From contig NZ_QYUO01000003.1 in the NCBI RefSeq assembly GCF_003591035.1, forward strand, positions 558,001-622,000: DNA of 64,000 bases, given 5' to 3'. The notes below the pieces were generated by a model that saw only the letters and a program-made list of their open reading frames with translations, made no database searches and was not told where the DNA came from. Position 1 is the first letter of the stretch. Each line of letters opens with the position of its first letter. Positions 26,579-36,510 of the stretch are shown one piece after another. Source of the DNA: Noviherbaspirillum saxi (lineage in GTDB: Bacteria; Pseudomonadota; Gammaproteobacteria; Burkholderiales; Burkholderiaceae_D). A program made the translations under genes and the position numbers.

Positions 26579-27412
26579 ATGACCCAGACATCTCCCGCAA
26601 GCAAGGGCGCAAAAATGCGGTCCATCGCTGCCGACCTTCAGTCGGTCGTGCAACTGGCGCACTCGTTCGCAGATACTGCAGGCGCTATGTCAATGCAATG
26701 GTTCCGCACACGGCTGGATATCGATACGAAGGCAGACGCAAGCCCGGTGACCATCGTGGATCAAGAGGTCGAGCGCCTTTTGAGGGCAAGCATTGGCGAA
26801 CACTTTCCGACGCATGGCATCCTGGGCGAAGAACATGGGCGCGACCGCATCGATGCCGAATACGTGTGGGTGGTCGATCCGATCGACGGCACACGGAGTT
26901 TCATTACCGGCTCGCCGCTTTGGGGCACGCTCCTGGCCTTGCTGCGGCAGGGCCGCCCGCAGGTAGGCATGATCGATATGCCGGCGCTTGAAGAACGTTG
27001 GGTTGGCTGTGCCGGGCAACCCACCCGGTTCAATGGCGTCGACTGCCACACGAGCGGGTGCACCAGGCTTGACCAAGCGCGTGTTTACGCCACATCACCT
27101 GACGCCTTCACAGCAACGGAATGGGCGGCCTTCGATGCCGTTAGCCGAGCGGCCCAGATGCGCCGCTTCGGTGGCGATTGCCATAGCTACGGTCTGCTTG
27201 CCTCGGGGCATGTGGACCTGGTGATCGAAGCAGAGCTGCAGCCCTACGACTATCTTGCCTTGGTCCCGATCGTCGAAGGGGCTGGCGGCGTCATTACTGA
27301 TTGGAGAGGAAAGGCATTGAACATACGATCAGACGGTCGTGTCGTGGCAGCGGCGACACCAGAATTGCATCATCAGGTAATTTCGCAATTGGCTGAACCT
27401 CATAGAGGTTAG
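26579..27412 (+). CDS. Inositol-monophosphatase-family phosphatase (HisN-like)
   Basis: 277 residues, ATG behind GAAAGG. Metal-binding motifs are GEEHG (~84-88) and DPIDGTRSF (~100-108). The late block GHVDLVIEAELQPYDYLALVPI is typical of the histidinol-phosphatase-like branch. It is divergently transcribed from the binding-protein gene, with 185 bp between the starts. A Mg-dependent phosphomonoesterase is likely, but the substrate is unknown. The neighbourhood suggests a phosphate ester tied to the imported compound. Confidence 0.88.
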   Translation: MTQTSPASKGAKMRSIAADLQSVVQLAHSFADTAGAMSMQWFRTRLDIDTKADASPVTIVDQEVERLLRASIGEHFPTHGILGEEHGRDRIDAEYVWVVDPIDGTRSFITGSPLWGTLLALLRQGRPQVGMIDMPALEERWVGCAGQPTRFNGVDCHTSGCTRLDQARVYATSPDAFTATEWAAFDAVSRAAQMRRFGGDCHSYGLLASGHVDLVIEAELQPYDYLALVPIVEGAGGVITDWRGKALNIRSDGRVVAAATPELHHQVISQLAEPHRG

Positions 27413-27445
27413 GGCCCGTCATCAGATAGAGCGCGATAGTGGTAT

Positions 27446-28921
27446 CTCTCTTAAGAAACACCTCCTAACCGATTGATTTCCGATGAGTTTTTCAAGCGGC
27501 CTGTTCCAATGCGATGAGTTTCATGCCCATTTTTTCGGCACGCCGGGACATGTGCCGCAGCACCCGTTCGCGGTAACGTTCTTCGTAGTACTCCTGCCCC
27601 TGGTCGGTGTACTCCTCGCCCTTGGTCAGCATCGTGTAGATCAAGCGCGCCAGTTTATGCGCCGCCGCAGTCACTGCCTTGGGCTTGTCCATGCGCGCGC
27701 ACATTCTGCGGAAGTACGCCCCCAGCGCCGACTGGCTGCTGCGCAGCGCCGCTGCGGCCAATCGCAACGCTTGCGCGGCGCGATTGGCGACGCGCTTGGT
27801 CTTGCCACTCATGACCTTGCCGCCCGTAATCTTGGTACCGGGGCACAAGCCCAGCCAACTCGTGAAGTGCCCCACCGAAGGGAAGCGCGACATGTCCGCG
27901 CCGGTTTCTGAGATCACCGCCAAGGCGGTCGTGACATCGATGCCGTCGATGCGCGTGAGGTCCACGCCGCAGACCTTGAACAACTGTGTGCGCAAGTCGA
28001 ACTTCGGCGCGTTGCGGGCACGGCTGCGCTTCTTGCCACGGGCGGGCTCGCCGTCATGAGCCTGCAGGCTTTGCAGTTGCTGTTCGATTTCACGATCGCA
28101 CTCGGCCAGTTGCATGCCGATGAAATCGAACATGTCCAGCGCCTGCTTAAGCGCAAACAAATGCTCGGGGCGCCAAGAGCCTTGCAGGCTCTTGGCGATT
28201 TCGGCAGTGCTGGCGCGAATGCGCACGTTCTTCATCGCCGCCAGCGCGTACGGATCGCGTTCGCCCTCAATGATGGCGCGCAGGATCTTCTGGCCGGTCT
28301 CGCCAGCCACGTCGGAGATGACGTTGGTCAACTGGATGTTCATCTGCGTGAGGGCCTTTTGCATGTGCTGCACCTGCCGCCCCTGGCCGCGCAAGAGCAT
28401 ACCGCGCTGGCGCCACAGCGAACGCAACACGCACACCGCGTCGGCGGGGCGAAATGCGCCGTGGAGCAAGCCGTAGGTCATGAGCTGCTGCAACCACTGG
28501 CAATCCAGCACATCGGACTTGCGGCCCGAGACGTTCTTGACATGCCGCGCGTTGACCAGCAGCACGGTGAAACCGCGCGACTCCAGCAGTTCAAACAAGG
28601 CAATCCAGTACACGCCGGTCGATTCCAGGGCCACCGTATCGACACCGCATGCCGTGAGCCAATCGGCCAAGGCGTGCAGGTCGGCAGTAAAGCTGGGAAA
28701 CTCGCGCACCGGCTCGTCGTCCCGATCGGGCGGCACGGCCACATAGTGGCTCGCGCTGCCGATATCGATGCCGGCGGCATTGGGGTGGGTAATGGTCAGT
28801 GCGGCTCGGGACTTGCTCGGTTTGAGCGGGAGGGGGCGATTGCGTTTTACCATGGCTTGCTCCATCATCCAGTTTGGAATGTGGCGCCGCATCGGGTACG
28901 TCGTCTTGCTCACTCTCTTAA
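27446..28921 (-). mobile_element. IS110-family insertion sequence (approximate limits)
   Basis: Limits are inferred from a 9-bp direct repeat, ctctcttaa, at 27446-27454 and 28913-28921, which brackets one transposase gene. IS110 elements have no true terminal inverted repeats, so the real ends may be further out. In the family a bridge RNA is encoded in the non-coding end. The region 28854-29010 upstream of the transposase, with a small gcgg/ccgc hairpin near 28938, is a candidate. Confidence 0.55.
27492..28853 (-). CDS. IS110-family transposase (DEDD recombinase)
   Basis: About 453 residues from the ATG at 28853 behind GGAG. An ATG at 28913 would add 20 residues. The N-terminal RuvC-like DEDD domain has GIDIGSASHYVAV, ALESTGVYW and SGRKSDVLDCQWL. 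The C-terminal Tnp domain has IDGIDVTTALAVISETG and GGKVMSGKTKR, holding the serine proposed as the nucleophile. It appears full length and may be active. Confidence 0.92.
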   Translation of the reverse strand: MVKRNRPLPLKPSKSRAALTITHPNAAGIDIGSASHYVAVPPDRDDEPVREFPSFTADLHALADWLTACGVDTVALESTGVYWIALFELLESRGFTVLLVNARHVKNVSGRKSDVLDCQWLQQLMTYGLLHGAFRPADAVCVLRSLWRQRGMLLRGQGRQVQHMQKALTQMNIQLTNVISDVAGETGQKILRAIIEGERDPYALAAMKNVRIRASTAEIAKSLQGSWRPEHLFALKQALDMFDFIGMQLAECDREIEQQLQSLQAHDGEPARGKKRSRARNAPKFDLRTQLFKVCGVDLTRIDGIDVTTALAVISETGADMSRFPSVGHFTSWLGLCPGTKITGGKVMSGKTKRVANRAAQALRLAAAALRSSQSALGAYFRRMCARMDKPKAVTAAAHKLARLIYTMLTKGEEYTDQGQEYYEERYRERVLRHMSRRAEKMGMKLIALEQAA

Positions 28922-29218
28922 ACGGGATATTGGCTTAGCGGCTGCGAACCGCCCATCCAATTCACCAATGTCGATGACGTCACCCAGGACCACGCTAACC
29001 CGCGGGCAATATGCACCATTGCTACATCGGTCTTCCGCTGCGCCGCATTCCACCTTGCCACAACGCAGCCGACTTGTGTTTCTTCGGCGCGATTTGCGGC
29101 ATAAAGCCGATTACTTCGCTAACCCTTCCTTCCATCGAACGGCCTTGCTCCGGGAAGTTACTTATATCAAAAGTTGAAACCTTTGATTTTGTGATGTGGT
29201 CTATACGTGCATAATGCA

Positions 29219-29260
29219 TATATGTGACATAAATTGATTTATGGCGTATATATGCGACAT
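29219..29260 (+). promoter_or_regulatory. Candidate HipB operator repeats
   Basis: A 12-bp direct repeat tatatgYgacat occurs at 29219-29230 and 29249-29260, 30 bp apart, just upstream of and overlapping the hipB start. Next to the first copy is the palindrome tgcataatgca. HipBA systems are autoregulated by HipB binding repeated sites at this position. Confidence 0.5.
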
Positions 29261-29557
29261 TCCTACGAATTTATTTCCACTGCCGCAACAGATGCTGCCA
29301 AGCGCCTCGGTGAGCGAATCCGCACGGCTCGCAAGGCTCGCCAGCTTACGTTGACGCAGTTGGAACACCAATGCAGGATACACCGCGCCACCTTGGGGCG
29401 GCTCGAAAAGGGAGATCCGAACGTGACATTTGCGGTCATCCTGTCGGTCCTCGAGGCGCTTGGCGAGCTATCAGAGCTTGAGCTCATCCTGAGCCGGCCG
29501 GAGGTACCGAAGCACAAACGCGAGACGCCGGCCATCGAACTGGATACCGACTTCTAA
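29252..29557 (+). CDS. hipB: HipB-like XRE-family antitoxin
   Basis: 101 residues from the ATG at 29252. An in-frame TTG at 29234 is an alternative. The Xre-type HTH spans LGERIRTARKARQLTLTQLEHQCRIHRATLGRLEKGDPNV. The C-terminal tail is charged and Pro-rich. The stop is immediately followed by the hipA start (1 bp), the usual hipBA arrangement. It should neutralise HipA and repress the operon. Confidence 0.9.
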   Translation: MRHSYEFISTAATDAAKRLGERIRTARKARQLTLTQLEHQCRIHRATLGRLEKGDPNVTFAVILSVLEALGELSELELILSRPEVPKHKRETPAIELDTDF

Positions 29558-30859
29558 ATGGAAAATTGTATCGTCTTTAACTATACTGACCCGGCCATGC
29601 CGGTTCCTGTGGCCCGTTTTGTATTGGACGCCAACGGCAATGGCTTACTTGCGTATGGCAAAAGCTATCGCGCAGTTGACAATCCCTTGCCGCTGGATCC
29701 GATTCACCTACCCGTTTCTTCGATCACCCATCATGTGCCACGCCATCCTGACGGCTCCTACGGTGTGATCTCCGATGCCGGACCCGATGCCTGGGACGTA
29801 AAGTTGACGGCGAGCATATGCCGCGTGACCAGGCAGCGGGTGCCAGAAACGCCGGTGGACTGGCTGCTGCGCTCCTGGCATTACGGCGCTGGGTGCTTGG
29901 GGTTCTCTGCTGGGGCAGATACGCCGCCGCGGCTAGGCGTGGCGCCAGAGTCCGTCAGCCGCCTGTCAGCACGCGTCGTAACGGCCATTGAGAAGCTATC
30001 AACGCGGGCCGACAATGACCTGGACCATGAGGCTATCCGCCTCGCTTTGCCGGGTGCCAGCTTGGGCGGTGTGAGGCCAAAGACAGTGGTCATGCATGGC
30101 GGCCGCGAATACATAGCCAAGTTTTCCAGGCAGGACGACCGGTTCGACGTACCGGCCGTCGAGTACGCTACTTTGATGCTCGCTTGTCGCGCCGGCGTGC
30201 ATCTTCCTGAGTTCGAGCTCATGGAGATCGGTGGCAGGTCCGTGCTTCTGATCGAGCGCTTCGACCGCAAGGACGATGGCAAGCGCGTCCACTACATTAG
30301 CGCCAACTCGTTGATTGGGATCGGCTCCCTCACTGACAACGACTACAAGACCCGCTATTCCTATGGCGGAATTGCCGAGGCCATGCGTGGCATCAACGAT
30401 GAGGTGGTGCCCGATAGCCATGAGTTGTTCCGTCGTATGGTGGTCCACATTTTGGTTGGCAATGTGGACCACCACATGCGCAACCATGGACTGATTCTGA
30501 CTGAAAACAGCAAATACCGGCTCTCGCCGGCGTTCGATATCATTCCGCACCTTGACGCCGTAGTCATGCCCCAGTCAATTGGTGTTGGCGCCCTTGGCCG
30601 TGCGAGCACGATGGAAAACGCAATGTCCCAACGCGGCCGTTTCCAGCTCACTCACAATGAAGCCGTGGAAATCATTAAAGAGGTGCGCGCGGTGGCGGCT
30701 GGCTGGGTATCGATCTTCCGTGAGGCTGGCGTCTCCGATCGCGACATCATTCTGCTAAGACCCTGCTTCAGCGTAGCTGAAGAGGCGGATCGTCCTGTTA
30801 TTGCAGTCGCACCACGGCAGGATGAGGATGACACATCCGAAAACGTCAAAATGCGCTAA
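29558..30859 (+). CDS. hipA: HipA-like Ser/Thr protein kinase toxin
   Basis: 433 residues, close to HipA length. The Gly-rich loop is LPGASLGGVRPK, the ATP lysine region is YIAKFSRQDD, the catalytic loop is HILVGNVDHHMRNHGLI (N-x-D-x-H-x-x-N) and the metal-binding Asp is in LSPAFDI. All key residues are present, so the kinase looks intact. In E. coli HipA phosphorylates glutamyl-tRNA synthetase and drives persistence. The target here is unknown. Confidence 0.93.
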   Translation: MENCIVFNYTDPAMPVPVARFVLDANGNGLLAYGKSYRAVDNPLPLDPIHLPVSSITHHVPRHPDGSYGVISDAGPDAWDVKLTASICRVTRQRVPETPVDWLLRSWHYGAGCLGFSAGADTPPRLGVAPESVSRLSARVVTAIEKLSTRADNDLDHEAIRLALPGASLGGVRPKTVVMHGGREYIAKFSRQDDRFDVPAVEYATLMLACRAGVHLPEFELMEIGGRSVLLIERFDRKDDGKRVHYISANSLIGIGSLTDNDYKTRYSYGGIAEAMRGINDEVVPDSHELFRRMVVHILVGNVDHHMRNHGLILTENSKYRLSPAFDIIPHLDAVVMPQSIGVGALGRASTMENAMSQRGRFQLTHNEAVEIIKEVRAVAAGWVSIFREAGVSDRDIILLRPCFSVAEEADRPVIAVAPRQDEDDTSENVKMR

Positions 30860-30861
30860 CG

Positions 30862-31190
30862 GACTTCCATTCGCGGACTACCGTAAGCGCCCTGGAGTTC
30901 GGCATGGATGGCGTGAATCACCGCCAGCATCTGATGATCCGTGGGTCGCTTGCTCTGGGCATCAATCCAGGCGTTACTTCACAGAACATCCTTCGCGAAG
31001 TACGCCGCTGCTTATTTATGATCTCGTTCTCCCGCTTCAGACGAGCATTCTCGGCACGCAGCCTGGAAAGTTCCATGTGCTCCAGCGTCGCCACTTTGGT
31101 GCCAACACCTTTGAGCTTGCCTTCTTTCGCTGCCTTGATCCAGTTGCGCAGCGCCTGGTTGTGAACTTGGCTTGAACACGCATCATCGGT
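30862..31190 (-). pseudogene. IS3-family transposase remnant (end of orfA, start of orfB)
   Basis: The minus strand encodes LRNWIKAAKEGKLKGVGTKVATLEHMELSRLRAENARLKRENEI, the C-terminal part of an IS3-family OrfA including its leucine-zipper-like segment. After this the frame shifts, and only a few codons of orfB can be recognised in the other frame. No inverted repeat ends are visible. It is a fragment left between hipA and the aldehyde dehydrogenase gene. Confidence 0.75.
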
Positions 31191-31199
31191 TTTTAATCT

Positions 31200-31238
31200 G
31201 CACCGGAACATAGCGGAATGCCGGCTATGTCCCGGTGC
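31200..31238 (-). terminator. Hairpin downstream of the aldehyde dehydrogenase gene
   Basis: Stem gcaccgg-a-acatagc pairs with gctatgt-c-ccggtgc (15 positions, one mismatch). It lies 6 bp after the stop at 31244. There is no clear T-tract, so termination strength is uncertain. Confidence 0.55.
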
Positions 31239-31243
31239 ATAGA

Positions 31244-32683
31244 TCAGGCGTTCATCACCGCCACAGCGCGCACATTCAGATAAGCCTCCACCGCTTCCGG
31301 TCCGCCCTCGGAGCCGTAACCGGAATCCTTGATGCCGCCGAAGGGCATTTCCGCCGATGGCAGTGCGGGCATGTTTACCCACAGCATGCCGACCTCGACT
31401 TTACGCGCCAGCAGATCGGCATTCTTCAGCGAACGCGTGAAGGCATAGCCGGCCAAGCCGTAAGGCAGGCGATTGGATTCGGCGATCGCTTCTTCCAGCG
31501 TGTTGAAGCTGCGAATCGCTGCCATCGGGCCGAACGGTTCATCGTTGAAGACCTTGGCGTCCAGCGGCACGTCGGCCAGGATGGTGGGTTGCCAGAAGTT
31601 GCCGTCGGCGCCGATACGCTCGCCGCCGGCCAGCACCTTGGCGCCGCGCTCGACCGCATCCTGGGTGAACTCGGCCATGGCGGTCAGGCGGCGCGGATTG
31701 GCCAGCGGTCCCATCTGGGTGCCTTCGGCCAGGCCGTCGCCGATCTTCAACCCTTGCGCATGCTTGACCAGTGCTTGTTCGAAGTCGTTGCGGATGCTTT
31801 CATGCACCAGGAAGCGGGTCGGCGCAATGCAAACCTGTCCGGCGTTGCGGAACTTGGCGGCACCGGCCGACTTCACGGCGAGCGCAATGTCGGCATCGTC
31901 GGCAACGATCACCGGGGCATGACCGCCCAGCTCCATCGTCACGCGCTTCATGTGCTGGCCGGCCAGTGCGGCAAGCTGCTTGCCGACGGGGGTGGAACCG
32001 GTGAACGTGATCTTGCGGATCACGGGATGGGCAATCAGGTAGCTGGAAATTTCTGCCGGATTGCCATAGACCAATCCCAGCACGCCCGCCGGGATGCCCG
32101 CATCGGCGAAGGCTTGGATCAGCGCGGCTGGGCCCGCCGGCGTTTCTTCCGGCGCCTTGACCAGCATCGAGCAGCCGGCGGCCAGCGCCGCGCCGACTTT
32201 GCGCACCACCTGGTTGATCGGGAAGTTCCAGGGGGTAAAGGCGGCGACCGGGCCGACCGGATCCTTCAATACCATCTGGCGGATCGCCAGATTGTTACGC
32301 GACGGCACGATGCGGCCATACACGCGAAAGCCTTCTTCGGCGAACCATTCGATGATGTCGGCGGCGGCCAGGGCTTCGCCCTTGGCTTCGGCCAGCGGCT
32401 TGCCCTGTTCCTGGGTCAAGACGCGGCCGATGGCCTCGGCGCGCTCGCGCATCAGGCCGGCGGCCCGGCGCATGATCTTGCTGCGCTCGGCCGGCGTCAT
32501 GTCGCGCCAGGTGTCGAAACCGTTCTGGGCGGCTTCCAGCGCCTGGTCCAGCTCGGCCCGGCCGGCGTGCGCGACGTGTCCGATTTCCTTGCCGGTGGCC
32601 GGGTTATGAACTGCAAGCGTGCGGCCATCGGCGGCGTCTTGCCACTGGCCATTGATAAATAACTGAGTGTTCGGATAAGTCAT
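31244..32683 (-). CDS. NAD(P)-dependent succinate-semialdehyde-type dehydrogenase
   Basis: 479 residues from the ATG at 32683 ([20 protein letters not shown]). The open frame to 32794 adds an unlikely N-terminus. The Rossmann block is [23 protein letters not shown], the catalytic Glu is in [11 protein letters not shown] and the catalytic Cys in [10 protein letters not shown]. The sequence groups with GabD-like aldehyde dehydrogenases. The exact aldehyde (succinate semialdehyde, 2-oxoglutarate semialdehyde or another) cannot be decided. The 300 bp upstream to the LysR gene shows no gene. Confidence 0.88.
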   Translation of the reverse strand: MTYPNTQLFINGQWQDAADGRTLAVHNPATGKEIGHVAHAGRAELDQALEAAQNGFDTWRDMTPAERSKIMRRAAGLMRERAEAIGRVLTQEQGKPLAEAKGEALAAADIIEWFAEEGFRVYGRIVPSRNNLAIRQMVLKDPVGPVAAFTPWNFPINQVVRKVGAALAAGCSMLVKAPEETPAGPAALIQAFADAGIPAGVLGLVYGNPAEISSYLIAHPVIRKITFTGSTPVGKQLAALAGQHMKRVTMELGGHAPVIVADDADIALAVKSAGAAKFRNAGQVCIAPTRFLVHESIRNDFEQALVKHAQGLKIGDGLAEGTQMGPLANPRRLTAMAEFTQDAVERGAKVLAGGERIGADGNFWQPTILADVPLDAKVFNDEPFGPMAAIRSFNTLEEAIAESNRLPYGLAGYAFTRSLKNADLLARKVEVGMLWVNMPALPSAEMPFGGIKDSGYGSEGGPEAVEAYLNVRAVAVMNA

Positions 32684-32983
32684 GGTGTGCTCACTTTGCC
32701 CAACGCAGGACGCATGGATCAAGCCGCCGCGCGGCGTCCGGCAGGCCTGCGCGAACTGCCGGATACATGAGTGCGAACGGGTGGTATGGCGCATTGCAGG
32801 CGATCAGCCGCCTGTTTCATCAACGCCGTGATCCTCGGATACGGCCTTGGCGAATCACATAGTTTATCAGCGACCACCAACCGGCGTACGACAGGCCATC
32901 GCCGCATCCCAAGGTCGCCTTGCATCGGGTCCGCCGTCCGGCCGTTGAACCGGCAACGTCATGCAGGCCGCAAATAGTGAAGC

Positions 32984-33913
32984 CTATGCTTCGATCGCGG
33001 AAAAACGCTGCGCCAATTTCGCTTCGCGAAAATGCGTAACAACGAAATCGACAAACGCGCGCGTCTTCGCCGGCATCAGATTCTGTGCGGGAAAATACAA
33101 GGCCAGCATGCCAGCATCGACATACCAGTCGGGAAGCACCCGTACCAGGGTACCTTTTTCCAGATACGGCAGCGCATGCGGCAGGCTCGTCAATGCGATG
33201 CCCAGACCCATTTCAGCGATACGGCAAACGGCATCCGGGTCACTCATCGTAATGTGCTGCCGCAGATCGATCGAAACCTGCTGACCGGCGCGGTTGCGCA
33301 GTGTCCAAGGGCGCACCCGTCCGGTCTGCGGTGAACGCACCAGAATACCATCGCACTCCGACAGCTCCGATGGCATGACGATAGCCGCGCGTTGTTCCAG
33401 ATATCGGGTAGACGCCACCAATACCCTATGGGCCGGCCCGAGTTCCCGCGCCACCACACCGGGAGGGATATCAAAGCCGCCGCCGATTGCGGCATCGAAA
33501 TTCTCGCTGATCAGGTCCACCGTACGGTTATCGAAATGCCAGTCCGGCGAGATGTGCGGGTAGCGTTGAAGGAAGCGCTCCAGCAAAGGCACGATATAGG
33601 TCATCCCGAACGCATTGCCCATACTCACACGTAGCGTTCCGGAAGGCTCGCCGTCGGCGTTGGAAAGATTGGCGATAGCGGCTTGAATGGTGCCAAGGCC
33701 ACCGCTGACTTCGGCCAAAAAACGCTGCCCTGCCTCGGTCAGTGCGAGGGAGCGCGTACTGCGGTGAAACAGTCGCACGCCGGCCTGGGCTTCCAGTTTC
33801 GCGACATTCTTGCCAACGGCGGCGGGGGTCAAGCCCAAGCGGCGGGCTGCTTCAGAAAAGCTGCCCGCCTCCGCCGCACGCACAAAACATTCAATACTGT
33901 TGAGAGTTTCCAT
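32984..33913 (-). CDS. LysR-family regulator
   Basis: 309 residues. N-terminal winged HTH: ECFVRAAEAGSFSEAARRLGLTPAAVGKNVAKLE. The effector domain follows (GTLRVSMGNAFGMTYIVPLLERF). It belongs to the subgroup often found divergent from short-chain dehydrogenases or oxidoreductases. That is the case here: the SDR gene starts 109 bp away on the opposite strand and is the likely target. Confidence 0.92.
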   Translation of the reverse strand: METLNSIECFVRAAEAGSFSEAARRLGLTPAAVGKNVAKLEAQAGVRLFHRSTRSLALTEAGQRFLAEVSGGLGTIQAAIANLSNADGEPSGTLRVSMGNAFGMTYIVPLLERFLQRYPHISPDWHFDNRTVDLISENFDAAIGGGFDIPPGVVARELGPAHRVLVASTRYLEQRAAIVMPSELSECDGILVRSPQTGRVRPWTLRNRAGQQVSIDLRQHITMSDPDAVCRIAEMGLGIALTSLPHALPYLEKGTLVRVLPDWYVDAGMLALYFPAQNLMPAKTRAFVDFVVTHFREAKLAQRFSAIEA

Positions 33914-34022
33914 TTTTCACTTTAAACCGTTTGGATCAAATGATTAGAAGGATTATGGACTAGTTGTATGCGGTTCGAGCCTGGATACTGAGCGCCTCAC
34001 TTACTTTTATGGAGGACATAAC

Positions 34023-34772
34023 ATGGTCAGCAGAGCAGACTTATCCGGCAAGGCGGCATTCATTCAAGGCGGCTCGCGCGGTATCGGCGCCGCCATCGCC
34101 CGGCGTCTGGCAGCCGATGGCGCCGCGGTTGCGCTTACGTACATCAACGCCGCCGACAAAGCGCAGGCGCTCGTCAGCGAGATCGAAGCCGCAGGCGGAC
34201 GTGCGCTGGCATTGAAGGCCGACAGTGCCGACGCAGTCGCGCTGAAAAACGCCATACGTCACGCAGTCGAAAGACTGGGTCGTCTCGACATTCTGGTCAA
34301 CAATGCCGGCGTACTGGCTCTGGCGCCTCTTGACGAATTCTCGCTTGATGATTTCGACCGCACGCTGGCAGTCAATGTCCGCAGCGTATTCGTCGCTACC
34401 CAGGAAGCGGCGCGTCACATGAACGATGGAGGCCGGGTAATCAACATCGGCAGCACCAATGCCGAACGCATGCCCTTTCCCGGCGGCGGCCCGTATGCGA
34501 TGAGCAAATCCGCGCTGGTCGGCCTTACCCGCGGTCTCGCGCGCGATCTTGGTCCGCGCGGCATCACCGTCAACAACGTGCAGCCTGGCCCGGTCGACAC
34601 CGATATGAATCCGGACAGCGGTGAATTCGCGCAAACATTGAAAGAGATGATGCCGTTGAACCGCTACGGGCACGCCGATGAGATCGCCGGCTTCGTCTCT
34701 TATCTCGCCAGCGCGGAAGCCGGTTATATCACTGGTGCCAGCCTGTCGATCGATGGCGGATTTTCAGCGTAG
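34023..34772 (+). CDS. Short-chain dehydrogenase/reductase (SDR)
   Basis: 249 residues. The cofactor loop is GGSRGIG (~16-22), followed by NNAG and the catalytic Ser in INIGST. Catalytic Tyr and Lys lie in PYAMSKSAL and the C-terminal motif is PGPVDTDMNPD. This is a classical SDR, close to 3-oxoacyl-ACP reductase-like enzymes. The substrate is unknown. It is divergent from the LysR gene. Confidence 0.92.
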   Translation: MVSRADLSGKAAFIQGGSRGIGAAIARRLAADGAAVALTYINAADKAQALVSEIEAAGGRALALKADSADAVALKNAIRHAVERLGRLDILVNNAGVLALAPLDEFSLDDFDRTLAVNVRSVFVATQEAARHMNDGGRVINIGSTNAERMPFPGGGPYAMSKSALVGLTRGLARDLGPRGITVNNVQPGPVDTDMNPDSGEFAQTLKEMMPLNRYGHADEIAGFVSYLASAEAGYITGASLSIDGGFSA

Positions 34773-34942
34773 CAGAGACCCGGCATTCGTTGGCGGCACA
34801 ATTGATCCCGGCATTTATTTTTGCGCCGCTCCGGGTTTTATCTGCATCCTGCTGCATCCAAAATCGGCATTGCTGCGTAGTGAATGTAGCAGCATCCAAG
34901 CTGCAGAAACTTGACCGTCAGATTAACTCTTGGAGAACCCTA

Positions 34943-35503
34943 ATGAATGCCTCCCTCCACCCCTATCCCTTATGTGCTGCTGTCTGCGCAATCGCACTGC
35001 TGACCGCTTGCGGCACCATGTCATCAACGCCGAGGATGTACTCGCAAGACAGCTTGCCAGAATCCATCAAGGTCGCCGCCGGTAACAAGGTTGCGATGGA
35101 AACCGTCGGCACCGGTGAAATCATGTACGAATGCCGGGACAAGGCAAATACCGCGGGAGCGATGGAGTGGGTCTTTGTCGGACCAAAGGCTGTGCTCAGC
35201 GACCGCAGCGGCAAACAGGTGGGAACCTATTATGGTCCGCCAGCGACTTGGGAGGCGGCCGATGGCTCGAAAATTACCGGCACCCAACTGGCGGTCGCAC
35301 CGTCCGGCACGGGAAATCTGCCGTACCAACTCGTCAAGGCGAATCCTGCGATGGGATCCGGCATGATGACCGGCGTGACTTTCATCCAGCGTGTTGCACT
35401 CAAAGGGGGTGTGGCTCCGGCTTCCGAATGCAGCGCAGCCACCAAAGGCAAGCGGGAAATAGTCAAATACCAGGCGGATTACATCTTCTGGAAAGCGGCC
35501 TGA
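34943..35503 (+). CDS. DUF3455 lipoprotein
   Basis: 186 residues from the ATG at 34943 behind TTGGAGAACC. Lipoprotein signal: CAVCAIALLTACG-type stretch with lipobox LTAC near residue 23. The rest, from KVAAGNKVAMETVGTGEIMYEC to YQADYIFWKAA, matches the DUF3455 family of exported proteins of unknown function. Two further cysteines may form a disulfide. It follows the SDR gene by 170 bp. Confidence 0.85.
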   Translation: MNASLHPYPLCAAVCAIALLTACGTMSSTPRMYSQDSLPESIKVAAGNKVAMETVGTGEIMYECRDKANTAGAMEWVFVGPKAVLSDRSGKQVGTYYGPPATWEAADGSKITGTQLAVAPSGTGNLPYQLVKANPAMGSGMMTGVTFIQRVALKGGVAPASECSAATKGKREIVKYQADYIFWKAA

Positions 35504-36230
35504 ATTCATCAAGATTCGCCAACGCAAGACCACTGTAGGATAAAGGCCGTGGAGTGGTGCATCTATTCCAGGCAAACCCACCATCGGTAATTCAATTTAC
35601 TCGCCGGCCGCCGATGGACGGCGAGTAAAACCGCGGGCAGCGGGTTATACCAATCCTGACCCATGACGTGGCGCAGGAAATCGATGGCTTGTTTCGACTG
35701 GCAAGGCGCAGGAGGAGTCAATAGCGGGCGATTGACGACGAGTGCAACCCAGCCAAGCGGGGCTCGGCGCCCCCAGAAAAAGACGGGATTTCATGGCACG
35801 TTATGAGTTGGGATTGGTATTACACTCGGTGCGTCGGGACCATGCATTAATTTCAGCCCATTGCCGCCAATCAAAGAGCGGGTTTGAGCCATGGGTTATA
35901 ATACGGACTCACTGGGCTGACTTCCCTCTGGTTGGGTTGGTCGTCAGTCTTCACACTTTCATCGTTCTGGTTCACACGCATTCAGAATGCTTTACGCGTG
36001 TCAATTCTTCTCCAACGTTTTTCTGCTGTGCAACAAGGGTACACGCTGATGTGCCCAGTCTAAGCGTGCTTTATCCCGCTTGCCATACCACAAGTGAGAA
36101 GCGCGGAATCATGCGATCGTGCCTGCGAACAGCAGGATTATTTTTACCGTCTGCAAGACAAGCTGACCCGGAATATGTCGCTTGCATCGGTTGCCTCGGC
36201 AACAGCATTCGTTTTTACATGAAATGAAAT
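35504..36230. other. Intergenic region upstream of infA
   Basis: No convincing gene. It holds a stem-loop at 35596-35629 (11-bp perfect stem tttactcgccg/cggcgagtaaa) that may end the DUF3455 transcript, and a perfect TATAAT at 35897-35902 without a well-spaced -35 box. A 161-codon open frame at 35742-36227 has no family features, so I left it out. The long leader in front of infA could be regulatory. Confidence 0.5.
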
Positions 36231-36494
36231 ATGGCTAAAGAAGAACTTCTAGAAATGAACGGTCTTGTGGAAGAAGTACTTCCCGATTCCCGTTTCCGTG
36301 TTAACCTTGAAAATGGTCACCAGTTGGTTGCCTACACTTCAGGGAAGATGCGACAGCATCACATCCGCATCCTCGCTGGCGACAAGGTGACGATCGAAAT
36401 GTCTCCATATGATTTGAGCAAGGGACGCATTACTTTCAGGCATCTCGAGAAACGCGGCCCCGTCAATCCAAATCAACATCGACGCCGTTACTAA
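36231..36494 (+). CDS. infA: Translation initiation factor IF-1
   Basis: 87 residues of the S1-type OB fold: [49 protein letters not shown]. This is unmistakably IF-1, with a C-terminal extension [12 protein letters not shown] longer than the standard 72 residues. It is not in a ribosomal-protein cluster but next to a cold-shock gene, so it is probably an accessory copy used in cold or stress. Confidence 0.95.
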   Translation: MAKEELLEMNGLVEEVLPDSRFRVNLENGHQLVAYTSGKMRQHHIRILAGDKVTIEMSPYDLSKGRITFRHLEKRGPVNPNQHRRRY

Positions 36495-36510
36495 GGCGAA
36501 GGAAGCAGTC

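Noticed and set aside
35742..36227. 161-codon frame upstream of infA
   Set aside because: No ribosome binding site, low-complexity composition and no family signal. It ends just before infA by chance.
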